A stretch of 64,000 bases of DNA from Saccharomonospora cyanea NA-134 (GCF_000244975.1 NZ_CM001440.1:1601538-1665537); one strand, 5' to 3'. Shown: positions 52,851 through 61,829, numbered from the stretch's first letter. Notes: generated by a model from the sequence alone, not told the origin. A program made the numbers and translations.

Positions 52851-54071
52851 ATGACCGACCGGCTCGACTCGGCGAAGCCCACCTCGACGGTCTCGAGAGG
52901 CACGTTGCTCGGCGCCGTCTTCCTGATGGCCACCAGCGCCATCGGCCCGGGCTTCATCACCCAGACCACCACGTTCACCGCGCAGCTCGGCGCGGCGTTC
53001 GCCTTCGCCATCCTGCTGTCGATCCTCGTCGACATCGCCGTGCAGCTGAACGTCTGGCGAGTCGTCGGGGTCTCGGGCCTGCGTGCTCAGGACCTCGGCA
53101 ACCGGGTGCTCCCCGGTGTCGGCTACCTCATGGCCGCCCTCGTGGTGTTCGGCGGGCTGGTGTTCAACATCGGCAACATCTCGGGCACGTCCCTCGGGCT
53201 CGACGCGTTGTTCGGGCTCGACGTCAAGCTCGGGGGCACGATCTCCGCGCTCGTCGCCGTCGGCATCTTCCTCAGCAAGCGGGCGGGTGTGGCGATGGAC
53301 CGGCTCGTCGTGGTGCTCGGCCTCGTGATGATCGCTCTCACCGCCTACGTCGCCGTCGTGTCCGGGCCTCCCGTCGGTGAGGCACTACGGCAGGCCGTGG
53401 TGCCCGACACGGTCGACTTCCTCGTCGTCACCACACTGATCGGCGGCACCGTCGGCGGCTACATCACCTACGCCGGCGCGCACCGGCTCGTGGACGCGGG
53501 TGTGCGCGGGCCCGAGCAGGTGGCGCACGTCAGCCGCAGTTCGGTCACCGCGTTGCTGGTGACCGGGGTGATGCGCGCGGTGCTGTTCCTCGCCGTGCTC
53601 GGCGTCGTCGCCGGAGGTGCCACGCTCGCCGCGGACAACCCCTCCGCCGACGCCTTCCACCAGGCCGCCGGGGAGGTGGGGCTGCGCCTGTTCGGCATCA
53701 TCCTGTGGGGCGCCTCGGTGACGTCGGTCATCGGCGCGTCGTACACGTCCGTGTCGTTCCTCGTGTCGTTCTCGCCAGTGCTCCAGCGGCGCCGCAACTG
53801 GCTCGTGATCGCCTTCATCGCGGTGTCGCTCACCGCTTTCCTGCTGCTCGACCAAGCCCCCACGACGTTGCTGGTGCTGGCGGGAGCGCTGAACGGCCTC
53901 ATCCTGCCCGTGGGCTTCGGTGTGCTGATGTGGGTGGCGGTCCGGCGCCGCGACCTGCTCGGCGGCTACCGCTACCCGCGCTGGCTGCTCGTGATCGGGG
54001 TGGCCGCGTGGCTGCTCACCGTGTACCTGGGGTGGAACTCGCTCAGCGGGATCGGCGACCTCTGGAACTGA
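52851..54071 (+). CDS. NRAMP-related transporter, divergent (YcsG-like)
   Basis: A 406-residue protein of the NRAMP superfamily with about 11 helices. TM1 reads AIGPGFITQTTTF rather than the metal-coordinating DPGN, and the TM6 segment reads YAGAHRLVDAG rather than MPH. Both metal-ligand motifs of true Mn/Fe importers are thus absent, as in the YcsG-type branch. Its cargo is probably something other than a divalent metal. ATG 52851 follows GGAG with five bases spacing. A palindrome precedes it. Confidence 0.82.
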   Translation: MTDRLDSAKPTSTVSRGTLLGAVFLMATSAIGPGFITQTTTFTAQLGAAFAFAILLSILVDIAVQLNVWRVVGVSGLRAQDLGNRVLPGVGYLMAALVVFGGLVFNIGNISGTSLGLDALFGLDVKLGGTISALVAVGIFLSKRAGVAMDRLVVVLGLVMIALTAYVAVVSGPPVGEALRQAVVPDTVDFLVVTTLIGGTVGGYITYAGAHRLVDAGVRGPEQVAHVSRSSVTALLVTGVMRAVLFLAVLGVVAGGATLAADNPSADAFHQAAGEVGLRLFGIILWGASVTSVIGASYTSVSFLVSFSPVLQRRRNWLVIAFIAVSLTAFLLLDQAPTTLLVLAGALNGLILPVGFGVLMWVAVRRRDLLGGYRYPRWLLVIGVAAWLLTVYLGWNSLSGIGDLWN

Positions 54072-54137
54072 GGTTTGGTGTCGCGTTCCGACGGCCATTC
54101 CCGTGACGAGGAACGGACGTCGAGCCAAGGAGCGAAC

Positions 54138-54563
54138 ATGCCTGTCGCCGAAATGGTCCGCAGTTACCCGGCAGACCTCGGAGGTGTCGACCGCGACGCA
54201 CTCGTGCGGTGCATCGAGGAGTGTGTCGCCTGCGCTCAGGCGTGCGCGGCCTGTGCCGACGCATGTCTGTCCGAACCGGATGATGTGTTGCCGTCGCTGC
54301 GCAAGTGCATCCGGACCAACTTGGACTGCTCCGACGTGTGTGACACGACAGCGCGCGTCCTCTCGCGGCACACCGGCTATGACGCCAACCTCACGCGGGC
54401 GGTGCTGGAGGCCTGTGCGACGGTGTGCCGGTCGTGCGCCGACGAGTGTGGCGCCCACGCCCACCACCACGAGCACTGCCGCGTGTGCGCGGAGGCGTGC
54501 CGCCGCTGTGAGCAGGCGTGCCAGGAACTGATCAGCGGACTCGGCCGGGGCGCGGGAGTCTGA
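54138..54563 (+). CDS. Four-helix-bundle copper storage protein (Csp-like)
   Basis: A 141-residue protein with 18 cysteines arranged as CxxxC pairs along helices (CIEECVACAQACAACADAC region, then KCIRTNLDCSDVC, ACATVCRSCADEC and CRVCAEACRRCEQAC). That number and spacing match cytosolic Csp3-type proteins, which store many Cu(I) ions. No signal peptide, so it would act in the cytosol. ATG 54138 follows AAGGAG. No copper exporter is adjacent. Confidence 0.9.
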   Translation: MPVAEMVRSYPADLGGVDRDALVRCIEECVACAQACAACADACLSEPDDVLPSLRKCIRTNLDCSDVCDTTARVLSRHTGYDANLTRAVLEACATVCRSCADECGAHAHHHEHCRVCAEACRRCEQACQELISGLGRGAGV

Positions 54564-54572
54564 GAGCCTGTT

Positions 54573-54620
54573 CCGCGGGTGGGCCGACGGGCGCGTGGCG
54601 CGGTCGCGGCCCACCCGCGG
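54573..54620. terminator. Bidirectional terminator between Csp and the kinase gene
   Basis: CCGCGGGTGGGCC (54573-54585) and GGCCCACCCGCGG (54608-54620) form a perfect 13-base stem between the ends of two convergent genes. Confidence 0.65.
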
Positions 54621-54653
54621 CCCGCGCAGGCCGGTGCCGCGGGGACGCCTCGG

Positions 54654-56264
54654 TCAGTCGTCGTCCTTCTCGCGCCGCTTCTTCTCTTCCTCCCGCTCCT
54701 TCTCCCGCTGTTTCTTCTCCTCCTCCCGCTCCTTCTCGCGTTCCTTCTTCTCTTCCTTCCGATCGTCCTCGCCACGGCGGTCGTCCTGGGGCGGTGGGGC
54801 GGCCGTCTCCGAGTGCAGGACGGTGTCGGAGGTGATCACGACCGCACCGTCGTGGCGCCCGATTCCGTGCTGGTGGTACTCGGTGACCGTGGCCCCCGAA
54901 CGCAGCACGAGTCGGATGCCGACGTGCACGGTGTCGGTGCCGTTCACACGCGGTGGTGAGACCACCGTGACCGAGCGGACCTCCGCCCACTTCCCGGCGA
55001 ACTCCGACTCGCCCTGCGCGCGCAGCGTCGGACCGTGCAGCGCGTACGCGGCCTGCGGGTCGCCGGGCAGGTGTCCGTAGTAGTCGCCGACCACGTCGAG
55101 CAGTTCGGCGGCGGACAGCGGTCGGAGGCTCGACGCGGTGGTCGAGGGACCGGGTGTCGGCTCCGCTGTGGTGGTTTCCCCGCCGCCCGACGCGATGGCG
55201 ATCGTGATGCCCGCGGCGACCACCGCCAGGCCACCGCCGACGGCGAACAGCCCCGTGCGGCGGGAACGCCGTGGTGGCGGTGGTGGTGGGGGAGCCGGCG
55301 CGCCGGCGGGATTCGGGCTCGACGGGGTGTCGAACGGGTGCAGATCGAGCCGCGTCCCACCGCGAGGGGTGTTCACGGCGACGGCCCGGAGTGGCTGCGT
55401 CAACTCCTCCGGCGCGGGCGCGAGCACCGGGGTCCGGCCTTCGGCGACCGCCTTCAGCTGGTCGCGCACCACGGCTGCCGAGGGCCGCGCCGCGGGATCG
55501 GGGACGAGGACTCCTTCGAGCACCGGAGTCAGCGGGCCCGCGCGGCGTGCGGGCGCCACCTCGCCCGCGGCCACCTGGTAGAGCACCCCGAGGGTGTTCT
55601 CCTCGCTCTCGCCGAACGGTGGGATGCCCTCGACCGCCGCGAACAGCAGCGAGCCCAGCGAGAACACGTCCGACGCCGGAGAGGACGGCCGCCCGCGCGC
55701 CACCTCGGGAGCCAGATACGCGGGGGTGCCCGCGACGACCCCGGTCTGGGTGACCGTCACGTCGCCCCCGGCATGGGCGATGCCGAAGTCGACCAGCTTC
55801 GCCGTGCCGTCCCCGCCGAGGAGCACGTTGGCCGGTTTGACGTCGCGGTGCACGATGCCCGCGTCGTGCGCGGCGGCGAGCGCGGCGGCCACCTGGGCCC
55901 CGATGGCGGCGGCTGCGCGAGGTGACAGGGGGCCGTCCGTGGCCAGCACGTCCGCGAGGCTGCGCGCGGGGAAGTACTCCATCACCAGCACGGGAAGCCC
56001 GTCGTGCTCGACGACGTCGTGGACGGTGACCGCGTTCGGATGGTGCAGGCGCGCGGCGATGCGGCCCTCACGTTGCGCGCGCTCCCGGGCCTGCGCCGCC
56101 GCCGTGGCGTCCAGGCCGGGTTGCAGGAGCAGCTCCTTGACGGCGACCTGCCTTCCCAACCGCTCGTCCACGGCCTGCCACACGGTGCCCATCGCGCCGC
56201 TGCCGATCTCACGCTGCAGCCGGTAGCGGCCCGCCAGCACCGTCCCTTCACCCGAATTGGTCAC
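54654..56264 (-). CDS. Serine/threonine protein kinase, PknB-like, with charged helical tail
   Basis: A 536-residue membrane kinase. The kinase domain spans about residues 12-270: P-loop GSGAMGTVW, VAVKELL, HRDVKPANVLL, DFG and APE (ylAPEVARG). A Pro-rich juxtamembrane region and one helix (RRTGLFAVGGGLAVVAAGITIAIA, seen as LFAVGGGLAVVAAG) follow, then an extracellular domain that is not PASTA. The last 40 residues are almost all Lys/Arg/Glu in a repeating EKEREEEKK pattern, fitting a single stable alpha-helix or coiled coil outside the membrane. GTG 56264 starts VTNSGEGTVLAGRYRL. Its stop is close to a strong terminator. Confidence 0.9.
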   Translation of the reverse strand: MTNSGEGTVLAGRYRLQREIGSGAMGTVWQAVDERLGRQVAVKELLLQPGLDATAAAQARERAQREGRIAARLHHPNAVTVHDVVEHDGLPVLVMEYFPARSLADVLATDGPLSPRAAAAIGAQVAAALAAAHDAGIVHRDVKPANVLLGGDGTAKLVDFGIAHAGGDVTVTQTGVVAGTPAYLAPEVARGRPSSPASDVFSLGSLLFAAVEGIPPFGESEENTLGVLYQVAAGEVAPARRAGPLTPVLEGVLVPDPAARPSAAVVRDQLKAVAEGRTPVLAPAPEELTQPLRAVAVNTPRGGTRLDLHPFDTPSSPNPAGAPAPPPPPPPRRSRRTGLFAVGGGLAVVAAGITIAIASGGGETTTAEPTPGPSTTASSLRPLSAAELLDVVGDYYGHLPGDPQAAYALHGPTLRAQGESEFAGKWAEVRSVTVVSPPRVNGTDTVHVGIRLVLRSGATVTEYHQHGIGRHDGAVVITSDTVLHSETAAPPPQDDRRGEDDRKEEKKEREKEREEEKKQREKEREEEKKRREKDDD

Positions 56265-56305
56265 GCGAGAAGGGTAGGCGGCGGGCCTTTCCGGCCAGCG
56301 CGGCC

Positions 56306-57166
56306 TCACCGGAAGCGGGCGACGACCTCGTCGATGTCCTTCCGAAGCTCGGCCGGCACGCCAGGCAGGGACATGCGGCACGCCCACTCGCCACCCGTCC
56401 GTACCGTGAGCGCGGCCTTGAGCCGGGTGATCGTGGGGCCCGTCAACCCCACCAGCCGCGTCACGGTCCGCTGGAGTTCGTCCACCCGGTCCGTGTCGCC
56501 GTCGTCGAGGGCCCGCGCGAGCGCGGCGAACGTCTCCGGAAAAGCCGACGACACCCCCGACACCACACCGGTGCCCCCGTGCTCGACGACCCACGGCAGA
56601 CGGCCGTCGTCGCCCGAGTACAGCTCCTGGCCGTCGCCGAGCGCCGTGGCGTATTCGGGGAGCCGGTCCGCCGCCCCACCGGACAACTTCACCCCGACCA
56701 TGCCCGGCAGCCGCAACACCTCACGGAGCAGCTCCACGGAGATCTCCATCCCCGTGCGTTCGGGGAAGACGTAGGCGTAGACGTCTGCCTCCGGATGGGC
56801 CTCCGTCAGCGAGCGGAAGAACCCGATCACACCGTCGTCGTCGGACGGCAGATAGTACGGCGACAGCAGGGCGAACCGGGTGATGCCAGTGTTCGCCGCC
56901 GCGTCGGCGAGCCGTAGCACCTGGCGACTGCTGGCGTGGCCGACGTGGCCGATGACGCGGTCGGCGCCCAGCAACCCGGCCGCAACCCGGAAGAGCTCCA
57001 CCCGCTCGTCGTCCTCCAGCGCGGGGAACTCCCCGGTGGTGCCGGCGATCAGCACGCCGGTGACGTGTTCCTCGATCGAGGTGAGTGTCTTCTCGTACTC
57101 GGCGAGGTCGATCGAGCCGTCGCGGGTGAACGGCACCGGAACGGCGCTGACGATCTGCGCAGGCAT
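56306..57166 (-). CDS. Dihydrodipicolinate synthase/N-acetylneuraminate lyase family aldolase
   Basis: A 286-residue class I aldolase-type TIM barrel. GTTGEFPAL carries the Thr-Thr pair, SPYYLPSDDD the catalytic Tyr, and GVKLSGG the Schiff-base lysine near residue 156. The DapA family includes KDG/KDGA and other 2-keto-acid aldolases and dehydratases, which cluster with sugar-acid transporters, as here. So a sugar-acid or keto-acid substrate is more likely than lysine synthesis. ATG 57166 follows GAAAGGAAT; TTG 57193 is the alternative. Confidence 0.85.
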   Translation of the reverse strand: MPAQIVSAVPVPFTRDGSIDLAEYEKTLTSIEEHVTGVLIAGTTGEFPALEDDERVELFRVAAGLLGADRVIGHVGHASSRQVLRLADAAANTGITRFALLSPYYLPSDDDGVIGFFRSLTEAHPEADVYAYVFPERTGMEISVELLREVLRLPGMVGVKLSGGAADRLPEYATALGDGQELYSGDDGRLPWVVEHGGTGVVSGVSSAFPETFAALARALDDGDTDRVDELQRTVTRLVGLTGPTITRLKAALTVRTGGEWACRMSLPGVPAELRKDIDEVVARFR

Positions 57167-57196
57167 CGGGACGGGATTCCTTTCGTCGGACAACGG

Positions 57197-58711
57197 TCAG
57201 TGGGAGGCGGCGGACTCGGCCTCGGCTGCGGCCCGCCGTTCGCGCCGGGACGCGCGGGCGCGGGCGAGAATCGGAGTGAGCAGGCCCAGCACCGCCAGTG
57301 CGAGCAACACTGCCGAGATCGGTTTGGTCACGAGCACCGACGGCCCGTCGATGATGAGGGCGCGGCGCAGGTTCGCCTCCGCGAGCGGCCCGAGCAGCAG
57401 CCCGAGCACCATCGGACCCGCCGGGAACCCGGTGCGCTTCATGATCACTCCGAGCACGCCCGCGACGAGCATGACCCACACCGTGTAGATGTCGTTCGTG
57501 GTCGCGTAGGTGCCGACGAGGCAGAACAGGAGCACGCCGGTCCACAGGTAGTGCGGGGGCAGGTCGAGCAGGCGCACCATCCCCTTGGTGCGGACCAGGC
57601 TGATCAGCAGTGACAGCAGCGTCGCCACGATCATGATGGCCCCGATGGTGATCACGAGGTCGGGGCTGTCGGTGAACAGCGACGGCCCGGGCTGCAGGCC
57701 CCAGATGACCATGGAGCCGATCATCACGGCCATCACGGAGTCACCGGGGATGCCGAGTGCCATGGTGGTGGTCAGCGACCCACCGAGCGTGGCGCTGGAC
57801 GCGGTGTCCGCGGCGGTCAGGCCCTCCAGGGAGCCCTTGCCGAACTTCTCCGGGCGCTTCGACATTCGCTTGGCGCGGTCCCAGCCGATGAGACCCGCGA
57901 TGTCGCCACCCGCGGCCGGGAGCGCCCCGATCACCGTGCCGAGCACGCTGCTGACCGCGAAGGGGCGAGCCATCTGCCGGTACTCCGACCGGTTGGGACG
58001 CCAACGCCCGAACGTGGACGCGGCCTTGGTCTGCCCCCGCCGGTGGGTGAGCAACTGGTCGAACAACTCGGCGATGCCGAACAGGCCGATGATGACGGCG
58101 ATGAACGGCAGTCCGGAACTGAGGTCGTTCAGGCCGAAGGTGAACCGCTCGTCCCCGGTGATCGGGTCCCGGCCCACCGTCGCGATGGCCAACCCGGCGA
58201 TACCGGAGAGGACACCCTTCAGCACGGACTTCGACGACACCGACACCATCACGGTGAGACCGAAGAGGACCAGGGAGAACATCTCCGCGGGTCCGAACTC
58301 CAGCGCCACCTGTGCGATGGGCCGGGCGGCGAAGAGGAACACCAGCATCGAGACGAGGATTCCGCCGGTGGTGACGAGGGCCGAGGTCACGAGTGCGAGC
58401 CCGGCCTTGCCCTGCTTGGCCAGCGGGTAGCCGTCGAGGGTCGTCGCGATCGAGGCGGGCGTGCCCGGGGTGTTGACCAGGATGGACGGGATGCGGTCGC
58501 CGAAGTTGGCGCCCACGTAGATGGTCAGCAGCACGGCCAGGCCCTGCTCGGGTTCGAGCGTCAGCGTGAAGCCCGACGCCAGAGCGACCGCCATCGTCCC
58601 GGTGATGCCCGGGAAGGCTCCGACCAGCGTGCCGATGGCGAGACCGAGCAGCAGGCAGACCCCGACGGTGGGATCGAGCAGGACGCCGAGGCCGTCGGCG
58701 ATCGTGTTCAC
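57197..58711 (-). CDS. tctA: Tripartite tricarboxylate transporter large membrane subunit (TctA)
   Basis: A 504-residue membrane protein with about 11-12 helices and the TctA signatures GAFPGITGTMAVALASGFT, given as FPGITGTM, VNTPGTPAS, and LGIPGDSVMAVM plus PAGGGDIAGLIGW-type loops. It is the pore of a solute-binding-protein-dependent secondary transporter for di/tricarboxylates or sugar acids. GTG 58711 overlaps the tctB stop by four bases. It lies 30 bases upstream of the aldolase. Confidence 0.93.
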   Translation of the reverse strand: MNTIADGLGVLLDPTVGVCLLLGLAIGTLVGAFPGITGTMAVALASGFTLTLEPEQGLAVLLTIYVGANFGDRIPSILVNTPGTPASIATTLDGYPLAKQGKAGLALVTSALVTTGGILVSMLVFLFAARPIAQVALEFGPAEMFSLVLFGLTVMVSVSSKSVLKGVLSGIAGLAIATVGRDPITGDERFTFGLNDLSSGLPFIAVIIGLFGIAELFDQLLTHRRGQTKAASTFGRWRPNRSEYRQMARPFAVSSVLGTVIGALPAAGGDIAGLIGWDRAKRMSKRPEKFGKGSLEGLTAADTASSATLGGSLTTTMALGIPGDSVMAVMIGSMVIWGLQPGPSLFTDSPDLVITIGAIMIVATLLSLLISLVRTKGMVRLLDLPPHYLWTGVLLFCLVGTYATTNDIYTVWVMLVAGVLGVIMKRTGFPAGPMVLGLLLGPLAEANLRRALIIDGPSVLVTKPISAVLLALAVLGLLTPILARARASRRERRAAAEAESAASH

Positions 58712-59253
58712 AGCGGCACCTTCAGCAACGTGTGGAACAGCAGGAAGACCAGCCCGGACAGGACGACCGGGTAGAGGACGAGCGACTTCCAGCCGCGCCC
58801 GCCGAACAGGTAGGTCGCGGCGCAGAGGAAGACCGGGGCCGTCGGGAGGAACCCGGCGACGGGCCACAGGACGACGAACACCACCGCCAGCGACACCGCG
58901 GCACCCAGGCGTATCCACCCGGGCCGGGTGGCGGGCTCGACGTCGCGCTGCGCCGGTGGCCGCACGAGTGCCACGAGAAGCAGCAGCACGGCCAGGGCGA
59001 GCCCGACCAACCCGAGTACCTGCGGCCACCACCTCGGGTCGATGCCGCCGGTCTCCCTGCGTAGCTCGATCGCCCGCGCCAGCAGGACCAGCGCGCCGGT
59101 CCCGGCCACGGCCAGCGACGCGCAGACGATCTCCAGTGGGCGGGAGCGCGGCGCGGTCACCATGTCGTTGTCCACGTCACCGGTCGGCGGGGTGGACGTG
59201 TCCGGCTCCCCGGTCACGTCCACCCCGGCCGACTGTTGTCCGGGCCGACCCAT
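58708..59253 (-). CDS. tctB: Tripartite tricarboxylate transporter small membrane subunit (TctB)
   Basis: A 181-residue protein with four hydrophobic helices (VCASLAVAGTGALVLLARA, LVGLALAVLLLLVALV, LGAAVSLAVVFVVLWPVAGFL and LVLYPVVLSGLVFLLFH). This is the layout of TctB, which pairs with TctA. The N-terminal 35 residues are hydrophilic and extra-long. ATG 59253 overlaps the tctC stop (TGATG). Confidence 0.85.
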   Translation of the reverse strand: MGRPGQQSAGVDVTGEPDTSTPPTGDVDNDMVTAPRSRPLEIVCASLAVAGTGALVLLARAIELRRETGGIDPRWWPQVLGLVGLALAVLLLLVALVRPPAQRDVEPATRPGWIRLGAAVSLAVVFVVLWPVAGFLPTAPVFLCAATYLFGGRGWKSLVLYPVVLSGLVFLLFHTLLKVPL

Positions 59254-60212
59254 CACTGAGCTCCGAGGATCTGCCCGAACCGCTCGTGCTCGGAGTTGAC
59301 GAACTTCGTGAACTCCTCCGCGCTCTTGTACACGGGAAGGTTGCCGGGCTTGGAGATCGTGTCGACGAAGCTCTCGGACTCGGCGGCCTTCTTCACCGCG
59401 TTCTCCAGCGTGGTGTGGACGTCCTCGGGCAGCCCGGCCGGCGCGTACACGCCGCCCCAACCACCGAACTCCAGGTCGTAACCCGCCTCCGCGGCGGTCG
59501 GGACGTCCGGCATGTCGGGGTGCCGCTCGTTGTGGAACACCGCCAGCGGCCGCAGCTGTCCCTCCTTGTAGGCGCTCATCGTCTCGCCCGCACCGGCGAC
59601 GGCGGCGTCCACCTGGCCGCCGACGGCCGCGGTGATCGCCGGCGCCCCGCCGTCGAACGGCACCGACGCCAGCTTCGCGCCGGCCTCCTGGGCAAGGCCG
59701 AACGCGGTGGCCTCCCAGATCGAGCCCGCGCCCGCGTTGGCCACCGACAGTTCCTTCTGCTTGGCCGCCTGCACGAAGTCGTCCAGCGTCTTGTAGGGGC
59801 TGTCCGCGGGCACCGACAGCACGCCCGGGGCGAGCATGATCTGGCCGAGGAAGTCGTAGTTTGTGGGATCGACGTCGAAGTTCTGGTGTCCCAGCATCGA
59901 GATCTCCACGGGGGAGAAGCCGATGGTGTAGCCGTCGGGGTCCTGCTCGGCGACGTACTGCATGGCCGTGGAGCCGGACGCGCCCGGCCGGTTCTCGACC
60001 ATGATGGACACGCCGAGTTCCTTCTCCATCTGCTCGGCGAGCGCGCGGGAACTCAGGTCCGAGCCACCGCCCGCGGCGGCCTGGACGATGAACGTGATGT
60101 CGTCCTCGGGGAAGGACGCCGATCCCTCCGCACCGCCGCCGGTGCAGGCGGACAGGGTGAGAGCTGCGGTGGCGGCGAGGCCGCCGACGACCACTGCGGT
60201 CCGGGAGATCAT
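59253..60212 (-). CDS. tctC: Tripartite tricarboxylate transporter solute-binding lipoprotein (TctC)
   Basis: A 319-residue Bug-type solute-binding protein. A lipoprotein signal ends LTLSAC (residues 20-25). The Bug fold motifs are IVQAAAGGGSDLSSRALA, VENRPGASGSTAM, and VDAAVAGAGETMSAY. It captures a carboxylate outside the membrane. ATG 60212 follows AAGGAG with six bases spacing. It is the first transporter gene after the GntR gene. Confidence 0.92.
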   Translation of the reverse strand: MISRTAVVVGGLAATAALTLSACTGGGAEGSASFPEDDITFIVQAAAGGGSDLSSRALAEQMEKELGVSIMVENRPGASGSTAMQYVAEQDPDGYTIGFSPVEISMLGHQNFDVDPTNYDFLGQIMLAPGVLSVPADSPYKTLDDFVQAAKQKELSVANAGAGSIWEATAFGLAQEAGAKLASVPFDGGAPAITAAVGGQVDAAVAGAGETMSAYKEGQLRPLAVFHNERHPDMPDVPTAAEAGYDLEFGGWGGVYAPAGLPEDVHTTLENAVKKAAESESFVDTISKPGNLPVYKSAEEFTKFVNSEHERFGQILGAQ

Positions 60213-60253
60213 GAACAACTCCTTTGTTGCGGGGTGGGGCAGAGCGGGGAACT

Positions 60254-60952
60254 TCAGTTGGTGGCCTGCTCCAGGAACCTGGCGTAGGCGGTGTGCATGC
60301 GGCGCCGAGAGCCCTCGATGTGTTCGGTGAGCAGGTCGAGCGCTGCGGGGTCGCCGTCGACGATGACGTCGAGGAGGTGAACGTGATCGCGGTAGGTGGG
60401 GCCGAGATCACGGTCTTCGGCGTTGGTGACCGACAGCATGTCGGCGAAGGTGGGCCGGTACTGCTGCCAGACGTTGTCGAGCCGGCGGTTGCCGGACAGC
60501 TTGTAGAAGGCCGAGTGGAAGTCGAGGTCGCCCTCGGCGAACGTTGCGGGGTCCTGCGCGTCCGCCGCGGCCTCCATGCGGGCGAGGTGCTCGCGCGCTT
60601 CGGCGAAGTCGCGCGCCGTGCCGCGCAGGCACGACCGGACCGCGTGGGACTCCAGCAGGGTGCGCAGGTCGTAGAGCTCGTCGATGTCGCCGGGCGTGAG
60701 GCCGATGACGAACACGCCGCGCCTCCGGGACTCCACCAACCCTTCGACCTCCAGTTGCCTTAGTGCGTCGCGCACGGGACCGCGGCTGACGTCGAAGGTC
60801 TTGGAGAGTTGGGACTCCACCAGGTGTGTTCCGGGTCGCAGCTTGCCCACGATGATCATTCGCCGGAGGTAGTCGACCACGTGGCGACCCAGCGCGGGCG
60901 CCGGTCGTGCCGTCGCGACGAAGCTCTGCCATTCGGCACTCGCTGTGCTCAC
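60254..60952 (-). CDS. GntR/FCD family transcriptional regulator
   Basis: A 232-residue regulator with a GntR winged helix (VVDYLRRMIIVGKLRPGTHLVESQLSKTFDVSRGPVRDALRQLEVEGL, here as QLSKTFDVSRGPVRDALR) and an FCD ligand domain (ELYDLRTLLESHAVR, DLDFHSAFYKLSGN, TYRDHVHLLD). FCD members sense carboxylates, so it should repress the tctCBA-aldolase operon until its substrate is present. GTG 60952 follows AAGGGA. A palindrome lies upstream. Confidence 0.9.
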   Translation of the reverse strand: MSTASAEWQSFVATARPAPALGRHVVDYLRRMIIVGKLRPGTHLVESQLSKTFDVSRGPVRDALRQLEVEGLVESRRRGVFVIGLTPGDIDELYDLRTLLESHAVRSCLRGTARDFAEAREHLARMEAAADAQDPATFAEGDLDFHSAFYKLSGNRRLDNVWQQYRPTFADMLSVTNAEDRDLGPTYRDHVHLLDVIVDGDPAALDLLTEHIEGSRRRMHTAYARFLEQATN

Positions 60953-60990
60953 CAGTGAGTGGTCCCTTCGGGAAAACGATTACTCGGTCA

Positions 60991-61002
60991 ACGGTTAACC
61001 GT
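60991..61002. promoter_or_regulatory. Palindromic operator before the gntR-tct operon
   Basis: ACGGTTAACCGT is a perfect 12-base palindrome 39 bases upstream of the gntR GTG, a typical position and form for GntR autoregulation. Confidence 0.5.
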
Positions 61003-61105
61003 AAACCTAAGTGGCGAGTAGCGAGTCGCGCAAGACCCGGGTTTCAGTGATCGATCCAGGTGGATCAGTGCGCGAGCAGGAGGCCGGTCGGTGAACCGAC
61101 CCCGA

Positions 61106-61702
61106 TCACAGGGCGGCGACCCCGATGGCAGCGGCCACCACGATCACCAGGAGCGCGGCACCAGCGAGCGCGAGGTACGCCGCGACGGGCCTGCGTTCGG
61201 CCACCCCGACCGCCCCCGGCAACCGGCCGGAGAGCTGCTGCGGAGTGACGGGCCCGCCCGGGCGCTCGCACGGTACCCCGAGCAGGTGCACCAGCCGGTC
61301 GATGTCGGCGCGCGGGTAGACCTGCGCGGGCACTCGGGCGAGCACGGCGCCATGCGCGTCGAGGAGGAACAGCGTGTCGGCGGCGGGCCCCCGGAGCGGA
61401 ACCAGATCGACGCGCACCAGTCGTGCCACGAGACGCCGAGGTACCCGGCGAGTACCCGCGAACGGCTCCCGCACCACCACCTCGTGCGGCGTGACCTCGA
61501 CGTGGCGGGCGCGGATGATCCCGACGACGACGCCGAAGCACAGCACCGACAGCCCGGCCACCCCGGCGGCGCCCGCCGCCGACCCGGCCACGATCGTCAC
61601 GGCGAACACGAGTCCCAGCGGAATCGCGGCCAACAGAACGCCTGCCCAGGCCCGCGCAGTGTCGGGACGCAGGACGACTCGGTGCTCCTGGCGCGGATTC
61701 AT
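61106..61702 (-). CDS. Membrane protein with PH-like domain
   Basis: A 198-residue protein with two N-terminal helices (VLLAAIPLGLVFAVTIVAG and AAGVAGLSVLCFGVVVGII), a PH-like beta region (HVEVTPHEVVVREPFAGTRRV, then LARVPAQVYPRADIDRLVHLLG) and one C-terminal helix (YLALAGAALLVIVVAAAIGV). PH-domain membrane proteins of this sort are common in actinobacteria; the function is unknown. ATG 61702. Confidence 0.68.
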   Translation of the reverse strand: MNPRQEHRVVLRPDTARAWAGVLLAAIPLGLVFAVTIVAGSAAGAAGVAGLSVLCFGVVVGIIRARHVEVTPHEVVVREPFAGTRRVPRRLVARLVRVDLVPLRGPAADTLFLLDAHGAVLARVPAQVYPRADIDRLVHLLGVPCERPGGPVTPQQLSGRLPGAVGVAERRPVAAYLALAGAALLVIVVAAAIGVAAL

Positions 61703-61829
61703 GTCGTGAGCGTACAAACGCCGTGCGCGAGTGAGGCGGACGCGTCTCCCGCGGAGAGCGCCGGTGATCGAGTCCGGGCGCCTCACGGGACACGGGCAAC
61801 GATCCCGATGGCAGACCGACCCGACACGA

